Source: Nitrososphaerales archaeon TH1920 (GTDB lineage Archaea > Thermoproteota > Nitrososphaeria > Nitrososphaerales > Nitrososphaeraceae). From it: a stretch of DNA of 8,948 bases. A program made the position numbers and the translations under genes. Below are positions 4,531-8,948 of the stretch, piece by piece (within the stretch, counting starts at the first letter, position 1; every line of letters begins with the position of its first letter). Below the pieces are notes generated by a model. That model was not told the DNA's origin and did no database searches. It saw only the letters and a list, made by a program, of their open reading frames with translations. The stretch is taken from positions 1-8,948 of the forward strand of contig JAATVM010000196.1 of NCBI GenBank assembly GCA_014523495.1, in the 5' to 3' direction.

Positions 4531-5736
4531 ATGGATTATGACGAATCAATGGAAAAAGACATAGAATTAATACCTAAGGATTTTCCAGTTACGAAAAAAA
4601 AGATCTATATGAACTGTGGTTCATTTGCTCCAATGCCATTGTATACGATAAAGTCAATTACTGATTTTCTGATAAGATGCTCCGAAGAAGGCCCAGACTC
4701 GACCTCTGCTCAAGAATATATTACATCGCTTATGAAAGAGCTTCGAATTCTTGTAAGTCGGCTCATAAACTGTGAACCTGAAGAAATAATCTTTACTCAA
4801 AGTACTACTGAAGGAATAAATTACGTAGCATCAGGTCTTGATTGGAAAAAATCAGACATAATTATTGCAAGAGGCGGGCTTCATGAACATTATGCTAATT
4901 ACTTTCCATGGTTAAATATTTCTAAAAAATACGGTGTTAAGTTGGAAGAAACTAAAATTGATAATAACGGATTCTTCGATCTTGACAAGATTGATAAAAT
5001 TGCAAAAAACAAGAACACAAAACTGATAACCCTAAGTCATGTTCTTTATAATAATGGTGCAATAATGCCCGTTGAAGAAGTCGGCAAAATTGCAAAAAAG
5101 CAAAACATGTTATATTCTATTGATGCAGCCCAGTCGATAGGTACAATTAATGTAGATGTAAAAAAAATAGGATGTGACTTTCTGGCTTTTCCTGGCTTCA
5201 AGTGGATATGCGGACCACCGGGCATCGGAATCTTTTATTGTAAAAAAGAATCTGCAGAGATGCTAACTCCTAAATATATTGGAGGTGAATCTGCAATTAT
5301 TACCAAAGAAAAAAACTTGGTATATACTAGTTCTCCACAAAAATTTCAAACCGGTTTTAGAAACTATGTCGGTATAGCTGGACTTGTCTCCTCATTAAAG
5401 TACATTCAACGCTTAGGTATTAACAATATAAGAAAAATGAATATGGATGTAGCTAATGAGATAATTAAGGGGCTAGGAAAGATTCGTGGCATCTCCATCT
5501 TTGGACCTGAAGATGAGAAGCTCAGAACATCAATCGTATCTTTCGTCATAGATTCTGTCAGTCCAAAGATTACAGTATCTAGTCTCCAAGAGAAAGGAAT
5601 AATTGTTGCAGAGAGGGATATTGTTGGAGGTGGAAAGAAAAAGGCAGTAAGAGCATCTCCACATTTCTTCAATACATCAAATGAGGCATCCACATTTATT
5701 CAAGATATTAAAATTATTCAGAACATGTTGGGTTGA
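4531..5736 (+). CDS. Class V PLP-dependent aminotransferase-like enzyme (not a canonical cysteine desulfurase)
   Basis: The 401-residue protein has the fold-type I, class V layout. 'IYMNCGSFAPMP' (25-36) is the N-terminal substrate region and 'FTQSTTEGINYVA' (88-100) the phosphate-binding Thr/Glu segment. 'HEHYANYFPW' (118-127) provides the ring-stacking His, probably H120. 'YSIDAAQSIG' (195-204) holds D198 and Q201 for the cofactor, and 'FPGFKWICGPPGIG' (220-233) holds the Schiff-base lysine K224. 'VRASPHFFNT' (373-382) supplies the carboxylate-binding Arg. The region just before that Arg, where SufS/CsdA desulfurases carry the catalytic Cys, reads 'ERDIVGGGKKKA' and has no cysteine, so sulfur mobilisation by the usual route is unlikely. 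Isopenicillin-N-epimerase-like or other amino-acid lyase or transaminase activity is more probable; the substrate is unknown. Cytoplasmic. ATG at 4531 is preferred over the one at 4549 because a TATA-like box sits 26-27 bases upstream. Its 3' end overlaps the convergent RAM gene by 19 bases. Confidence 0.88.
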   Translation: MDYDESMEKDIELIPKDFPVTKKKIYMNCGSFAPMPLYTIKSITDFLIRCSEEGPDSTSAQEYITSLMKELRILVSRLINCEPEEIIFTQSTTEGINYVASGLDWKKSDIIIARGGLHEHYANYFPWLNISKKYGVKLEETKIDNNGFFDLDKIDKIAKNKNTKLITLSHVLYNNGAIMPVEEVGKIAKKQNMLYSIDAAQSIGTINVDVKKIGCDFLAFPGFKWICGPPGIGIFYCKKESAEMLTPKYIGGESAIITKEKNLVYTSSPQKFQTGFRNYVGIAGLVSSLKYIQRLGINNIRKMNMDVANEIIKGLGKIRGISIFGPEDEKLRTSIVSFVIDSVSPKITVSSLQEKGIIVAERDIVGGGKKKAVRASPHFFNTSNEASTFIQDIKIIQNMLG

Positions 5737-5990
5737 TTCTTTTTATCTTTTCCCGCCTGACCTTCTATTACGATCATTGTCAATGTTGATCTAACCTTAT
5801 CTATTCTTCTGACGTGCCATGTTATCGTTTCTCTAAGCTTGTCCATAGTGTCTGCAGAAATCTTTACGATTATATCATACACTCCATAGACTCCGCTTAC
5901 CTCACTTACTCCAGGCAGCTTTTTTATTTCTTGTAATATTTCCTCCTCAGAACCAAGATCACAATTTATTAAAACATACGCTGTTGGCAT
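5718..5990 (-). CDS. Stand-alone Lrp/AsnC ligand-binding (RAM) domain protein
   Basis: The 90-residue protein is a single alpha/beta RAM domain. 'TAYVLINCDLG' (3-13) is the first strand, a helix at 15-25 is followed by 'GVSEVSGVYGVYDIIVKI' (27-44) with the family's G-x-YD turn, and the domain closes with 'TLTMIVIEG' (69-77). It lacks the helix-turn-helix DNA-binding half of Lrp/AsnC regulators. Such single-domain versions are frequent in archaea and form dimers or larger rings that bind amino acids or other small ligands; they may act by joining full-length regulators or as sensors of enzymes. The 14-residue polar tail (GQAGKDKKNQPNMF) goes beyond the usual domain and is partly encoded opposite the end of the PLP-enzyme gene. 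The start is ATG at 5988-5990 with a TATTAAAA/TTTTAATA box about 28 bases upstream. Its ligand is unknown; neighbours with amino-acid-type chemistry make an amino-acid ligand plausible. Confidence 0.88.
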   Translation of the reverse strand: MPTAYVLINCDLGSEEEILQEIKKLPGVSEVSGVYGVYDIIVKISADTMDKLRETITWHVRRIDKVRSTLTMIVIEGQAGKDKKNQPNMF

Positions 5991-6014
5991 ACTAGTAGAC
6001 TATAGTTTAGGCAG

Positions 6015-6022
6015 TATTAAAA
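6015..6022 (-). promoter_or_regulatory. TATA-like promoter of the RAM-domain gene
   Basis: TTTTAATA on the minus strand is centred about 28 bases upstream of the ATG at 5990. The spacing fits a leaderless archaeal transcript; no Shine-Dalgarno sequence is seen. Confidence 0.45.
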
Positions 6023-6105
6023 CTCGATGTAAATTTAAGATATTTCATTCTGTTTTCCTATTCCCAAATTTTAGATTTGGTTTATCAATGTATATTTTGT
6101 ATCTT

Positions 6106-6756
6106 TTATTCTACTGATAAACGCCTGTCAACAGCAATCGCTCTTATAGGTGAGCCGGACGCGCCAAATAACTTGAGTGGTGTTATTATCAATGTAAAAT
6201 ATTGCCTGTTTAACTTGCTCAAATTACACAGATTCTCCACAACTAATATTTCCTTAGATAATAATATTTTATGTACAGGATAATTGTTATCCGAACCTCT
6301 ATCAATACTAGGTGAATCTATACATACAGCATTTACTTTCTTATTAACCAGATATTTCGCTGCATCCTCTGCAAGCCCAGGATTGTGACTAAAAAAATAG
6401 TCCTTATCTACTTCATTCTCCCACAAAGTGGAAAATACAATGGTGTCTCCTTCCATTATGCTGACATTAGATGTTTCTATTTCACTTGCGGTAATTAGTT
6501 GATCGGATCCTTTCTTTATCTTAATTAGAATAGCTTTAGAAATGAATCTGCTAACTGCAATTTTGTCAATTGATGAAACATCTCTAGCAAAATGAGATGG
6601 AGCATCCATATGAGTGCCTGTATGAGTGCTCATAAAGATCACCTCTGAATCATAATTATGAACATCCATTTTAGTCCAAGTAATAAATTTGGGTAATGGG
6701 GAACCTGGAAAGACTTTTGTGTCATTTTTTACTTCTCTAGTTAAATCTAATATCAT
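6106..6756 (-). CDS. Cyclase/arylformamidase-family metal-dependent hydrolase
   Basis: The 216-residue protein belongs to the 'putative cyclase' (KynB-like) family. The signature HTGTHMDAPSHF lies at 45-56, giving H45, H49 and D51 as metal ligands and H55 as the catalytic histidine. H162 and E174 fall where KynB enzymes keep their remaining metal ligand and catalytic or ligand residues, with nearly the same spacing. Length and the N-terminal 'DLTREV ... FPGSP' segment are also typical. Family members hydrolyse amide or formamide bonds, such as N-formylkynurenine or isatin, or act on cyclic substrates; most archaeal members have no proven substrate. No kynurenine-pathway partner is visible here, so the reaction is left open. 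The start ATG at 6754-6756 has a weak AT-rich box (6777-6784) inside the end of the upstream gene. The 51-residue membrane-protein gene ends 16 bases upstream on the same strand, so a shared transcript is likely. Probably cytoplasmic. Confidence 0.9.
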   Translation of the reverse strand: MILDLTREVKNDTKVFPGSPLPKFITWTKMDVHNYDSEVIFMSTHTGTHMDAPSHFARDVSSIDKIAVSRFISKAILIKIKKGSDQLITASEIETSNVSIMEGDTIVFSTLWENEVDKDYFFSHNPGLAEDAAKYLVNKKVNAVCIDSPSIDRGSDNNYPVHKILLSKEILVVENLCNLSKLNRQYFTLIITPLKLFGASGSPIRAIAVDRRLSVE

Positions 6757-6772
6757 CGGTAAGCATATCTAG

Positions 6773-6928
6773 TTATGATTTATTCATATTTCTTTTCCCC
6801 TTACGACTGGATCTAATTATTCCATTCACAATGATAATACTCAAGAATCCCAATGAACCCATCAAAAGATAGAAGACTGCTTTATCAGCTATTCCAGTTA
6901 CTTCGTCTATGATCATTTCTAATGCCAT
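6773..6928 (-). CDS. 51-residue single-helix membrane protein
   Basis: ATG at 6926-6928 opens a 51-codon frame ending in TAA at 6773-6775. The peptide has an acidic N-terminal stretch (MALEMIIDEVTG), one hydrophobic helix at about residues 18-38 ('VFYLLMGSLGFLSIIIVNGI'), and a strongly basic C-terminal tail (RSSRKGKRNMNKS). This is a clear one-pass layout whose positive tail should stay inside the cell. It is short enough to be missed by length-filtered gene finders. Support for coding is the uninterrupted frame with a coherent membrane topology, a sensible ATG, and tight spacing (16 bases) to the cyclase on the same strand. I do not recognise the family; it may be a small subunit or regulator of a membrane complex. 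Codons 22-27 contain the second copy of a 15-base repeat also found in the non-coding region at 3019-3033. Confidence 0.6.
   Translation of the reverse strand: MALEMIIDEVTGIADKAVFYLLMGSLGFLSIIIVNGIIRSSRKGKRNMNKS
6850..6864. repeat. 15-base direct repeat, copy 2
   Basis: CCAATGAACCCATCA is identical to 3019-3033. Here it is the non-template complement of codons for 'LMGSLG' in the 51-residue membrane protein. The sequence upstream and downstream of the match is not similar between copies. Confidence 0.55.
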
Positions 6929-6941
6929 TTGGAATTAAGAT

Positions 6942-6966
6942 CAATTAATAATTGAACAAATAAAAT
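6942..6966 (-). promoter_or_regulatory. AT-rich promoter region of the 51-residue membrane protein gene
   Basis: Two TATA-like options precede the ATG at 6928 on the minus strand: the near-palindrome CAATTATTAATTG (about 20 bases upstream) and TTTTATTTG (about 33 bases upstream). Neither sits exactly at the 26-27 base spacing seen at the other genes, so the start of transcription is uncertain. The rest of 6967-7080 is AT-rich with no further feature seen. Confidence 0.25.
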
Positions 6967-7080
6967 ATTTGCTATCAGTTCATTATTCATTTAATCCAAG
7001 GCAACAATTATTACTAAAAAATCATTGACGGAAAATAAAGAAATTATATTAATTTACTTTAGTAGTTTCATATCATCATA

Positions 7081-7410
7081 TTATTCATTTTGTTTTAACC
7101 AACTCCAAATTTGAATTCCTCTAATTGCACACTGTTTTCTAATAATTTGCCTTGCTCTTCTTGCAGCCTCAACCTCATTGACTGATTTTGTTCTTAAAAA
7201 TTGTATCAATAATTCTTCATAAAGTTTTTTTGCTCTCTCTTCAGAAAATTCTTTGTATACTTTCTTATCACTTGATTTATTTGATATTTTTTTTGTTGTC
7301 TTATCATCTTGAATCATAGACTTATCTAATCCTTTTAATTCTGCATATTCTAATTTACAATCATGACAATTTTCATCAAAAAAACTCTTATGGATATTAC
7401 ATGGAGACAA
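7081..7410 (-). CDS. Small protein with an N-terminal Cys/His metal-binding motif and helical C-terminus
   Basis: The 109-residue protein begins with C4-x2-H7-x7-C15-x2-C18, a compact putative zinc site. A charged Lys/Ser/Asp-rich linker (about 28-55) follows, then an amphipathic, probably helical region (56-100; 'RAKKLYEELLIQFL', 'VEAARRARQIIRKQC') ending in a Trp-containing tail (IQIWSWLKQNE). I do not recognise a named family. The build, a small zinc finger plus a basic helical domain, suggests nucleic-acid or protein binding, but nothing in the sequence shows the partner. The start is TTG at 7408-7410: an in-frame stop (TAG) lies immediately before it and the next ATG is at codon 32, which would remove the metal motif. 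A TTAAATC box is centred 27 bases upstream, so this would be a leaderless mRNA starting with TTG. It is alone between AT-rich gaps. Confidence 0.72.
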   Translation of the reverse strand: MSPCNIHKSFFDENCHDCKLEYAELKGLDKSMIQDDKTTKKISNKSSDKKVYKEFSEERAKKLYEELLIQFLRTKSVNEVEAARRARQIIRKQCAIRGIQIWSWLKQNE

Positions 7411-7433
7411 CTAACTAATATTATTAAAAGTTA

Positions 7434-7440
7434 GATTTAA
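7434..7440 (-). promoter_or_regulatory. TATA-like promoter of the small Cys/His protein
   Basis: TTAAATC on the minus strand is centred 27 bases upstream of the TTG start at 7410. This placement is the main external support for TTG as the start. Confidence 0.4.
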
Positions 7441-7493
7441 GGGAAGTGTATGTATAAAAGATAACATTCACATTAAATTAACTAAATCAAATA

Positions 7494-8780
7494 TTAAATC
7501 TTATTTTTAAGAACCTTAAACTTAAAATGAAGATTGGTAATGAGTAGGTATGATAGTGACGAGACTATCAAACTTGGAATTGTCGAACCTATTGTTGGTA
7601 GCTGTGATATATATGCTGGAGAAAGCTGGGAAAGTAGATAATATAATACCGCTCCCATAAACCATGACACCATAGCAGGATATCCTATCTTGATCAGGTT
7701 GTTACCATACATCATATCATTCTGATATCTACCACGCTTAAGTACGAAATAGTCGGTTAACAAGACTCCAAATAAGGGAATAAACAGGGCCCCTATCAAC
7801 AACAAAAATTGTTCATACCCTTCAATTGATATAAAGATAGATAGAATAGTACTTACAATAGAAAATCCAATGATTAGATGTCGTTGATTTAGATTATGAA
7901 AGATACTTTGTGAAGAAATCGCCGCAGAATATATATCTGCAAATGCATTATCTACCTCATCCACAAGCATAACCAACAGAATAAATCCGAATAAGATTGC
8001 CTGAATTGAAATAATAATCGATGAAATATCTCCAAATCCCAATAACAATCCCCCAAGATAAAAAAGGATATTTGTTATTGAAAATCCAATCAAAGTTCCT
8101 ACAAAGGCACCTTTACTTTTCCTTGCAAATCTGTTGTAATCAGAAACAAGGGGCATCCAAGAGATAGGCATGGCAATTACAATATCAAGAGCAACAAAGA
8201 ATGACATATCGTTACCAGCTACAGATATCGCATTTGGAAGATTTTGAGATAACAGACTGATTAAGATTATAATTGTAGATCCATAAACTATCCATATTGC
8301 AAACTTTGATAGCCATTGTTTTACCAAAAATAGAGGACCAAAAATACCAAAAAGGGTAATAATTACTCCAAATATAATATTCCATACAAAAGTAACGTGT
8401 ATATTTGTTAATTGTTGGGCAGCTTTTGACAGTATTAAAATCTCAAATGTAGTCCAACCAATAAGTTGTATTACATTTAGTATAGCGGCAAGATATGAAC
8501 CATACAATCCAAAAGCTGGTCTTATTCCAATAAGAGATGGTACGGCATGATCACTTCCTATTTTTCCTGCCATTGATAAAAGGACGGAACCAGCAATTGA
8601 ACCAATTATTATTGCAAGTAATGCATGATAAAATGGAGCATCGGACAAAAAGGACCCAGCAGAAAAAACTAATAAACCTACACCAAGACTAGACCATAAA
8701 ATAAAGTAGTCAAAACCTCCAAGAATTCTATGTTTTGGTGGAACAGGATCGATTCCCCATTTTGGTAGTTTAGGGACCAT
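7494..8780 (-). CDS. NCS1-family nucleobase/hydroxymethylpyrimidine permease, CytX-like
   Basis: The 428-residue protein is a polytopic membrane transporter with about twelve hydrophobic segments, the usual number and length for NCS1 cation-coupled symporters. The start 'PKWGIDPVP' and 'FDYFILWSSLGVGLLVFSAG' (23-42) resemble CytX, the subgroup linked to thiamine-precursor (hydroxymethylpyrimidine) uptake. 'IRPAFGLYGSYLAAILNVIQ' (86-105) and 'IGWTTFE' (107-113, with W109 in the third helix) follow. 'SWMPLVSDYNRFAR' (207-220) is the conserved helix-6 loop, 'VDEVDNAFADIYSAA' (273-287) the helix-8 region, and 'GVLLTDYFVLKRGRY' (338-352) the typical NCS1 helix-10 end. Cytosine or another purine or pyrimidine remains possible as substrate. 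It has no thiamine gene beside it, and no TPP-riboswitch core is visible upstream. The ATG at 8778-8780 has a TATA-like box about 26 bases upstream and no Shine-Dalgarno sequence. Confidence 0.88.
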   Translation of the reverse strand: MVPKLPKWGIDPVPPKHRILGGFDYFILWSSLGVGLLVFSAGSFLSDAPFYHALLAIIIGSIAGSVLLSMAGKIGSDHAVPSLIGIRPAFGLYGSYLAAILNVIQLIGWTTFEILILSKAAQQLTNIHVTFVWNIIFGVIITLFGIFGPLFLVKQWLSKFAIWIVYGSTIIILISLLSQNLPNAISVAGNDMSFFVALDIVIAMPISWMPLVSDYNRFARKSKGAFVGTLIGFSITNILFYLGGLLLGFGDISSIIISIQAILFGFILLVMLVDEVDNAFADIYSAAISSQSIFHNLNQRHLIIGFSIVSTILSIFISIEGYEQFLLLIGALFIPLFGVLLTDYFVLKRGRYQNDMMYGNNLIKIGYPAMVSWFMGAVLYYLLSQLSPAYISQLPTIGSTIPSLIVSSLSYLLITNLHFKFKVLKNKI

Positions 8781-8797
8781 ATGGTGTTGATTAATAA

Positions 8798-8814
8798 TTT
8801 TATAATAAATATAA
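8798..8814 (-). promoter_or_regulatory. TATA-like promoter of the NCS1 permease
   Basis: On the minus strand this reads TTTATATTTATTATAAA, centred about 26 bases before the ATG at 8780. It supports a leaderless permease mRNA with no room for a 5' riboswitch. Confidence 0.45.
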
Positions 8815-8880
8815 ATTAATCAAACAAAATAATTTAGTCTAATTTGACGTTACAAAAACTAAATCAAAAATCAAACTGAT

Positions 8881-8940
8881 TTAATATATATATCATAAAT
8901 TTTTTACGTAATGTTAAAATGCTAAAACTGCGTATATAAT
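8881..8940 (+). promoter_or_regulatory. AT-rich TATA-like elements at the right edge
   Basis: TTAATATATATATC (8881-8894) and GTATATAAT (8932-8940) both resemble archaeal TATA boxes. They could drive a divergent gene or RNA beginning beyond base 8948. Orientation and target cannot be settled because the window ends. Confidence 0.3.
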
Positions 8941-8948
8941 AGTATGTC

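Noticed and set aside
6077..6283. 68-residue open frame on the + strand
   Set aside because: It lies opposite the cyclase gene, whose metal-binding motifs and length make it the real gene.
8781..8948. TPP riboswitch upstream of the CytX-like permease
   Set aside because: The conserved CTGAGA and ACCTG-type core is absent, and the TATA-like box lies only about 26 bases before the start codon.

Overview
This AT-rich window looks like a chromosomal segment of an ammonia-oxidising archaeon (Thaumarchaeota/Nitrososphaeria, perhaps the Nitrososphaera/Nitrosocosmicus side). The evidence is the protein set: the end of an ADP-forming acyl-CoA synthetase, a zinc-ribbon/PRC-barrel protein, a stand-alone Lrp/AsnC ligand-binding (RAM) domain and several small unassigned proteins. 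Most starts also lack a Shine-Dalgarno sequence and have a TATA-like box centred about 25-28 bases upstream, as expected for leaderless archaeal mRNAs. The lineage is an inference from gene content; there is no rRNA or other marker gene here.

Layout. 1-225 (+): 3' end of an ADP-forming acyl-CoA synthetase. 271-1062 (-): zinc-ribbon/PRC-barrel protein. 1325-2605 (+): complete DEAD-box RNA helicase with a basic Arg/Gly/Asn-rich tail and a potentially structured upstream region. 2606-3490: an 885-base stretch without a convincing gene but with many inverted repeats, including a long hairpin whose apical loop can pair with a downstream segment (pseudoknot). 3491-3823 (+): small three-helix membrane protein. 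3820-4494 (-): RecA/KaiC-like protein that has lost its P-loop. 4531-5736 (+): class V PLP enzyme without the cysteine-desulfurase loop. 5718-5990 (-): RAM-domain protein. 6106-6756 (-): metal-dependent cyclase/formamidase-like hydrolase. 6773-6928 (-): 51-residue single-helix membrane protein just upstream of the cyclase. 7081-7410 (-): small Cys/His protein with a TTG start. 7494-8780 (-): NCS1 permease resembling CytX. 8781-8948: AT-rich promoter DNA.

How the parts fit. Most genes look individually transcribed from their own TATA boxes. The exceptions are the 51-residue membrane protein and the cyclase (16-base gap, same strand), which may share a transcript, and the RecA-like gene and the class V enzyme, which diverge from a 36-base gap holding both promoters. 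Two convergent pairs overlap at their 3' ends. There is no single obvious pathway: the metabolic genes suggest small-molecule and amino-acid or pyrimidine handling, while the helicase and zinc proteins suggest RNA or protein-interaction roles. No mobile element, CRISPR array, tRNA or rRNA was recognised.

The best candidates for something undescribed are the structured non-coding region at about 2986-3396, a 15-base match between that region and the 51-residue membrane-protein gene (antisense polarity if the RNA is read from the + strand), and the P-loop-less RecA-like protein.
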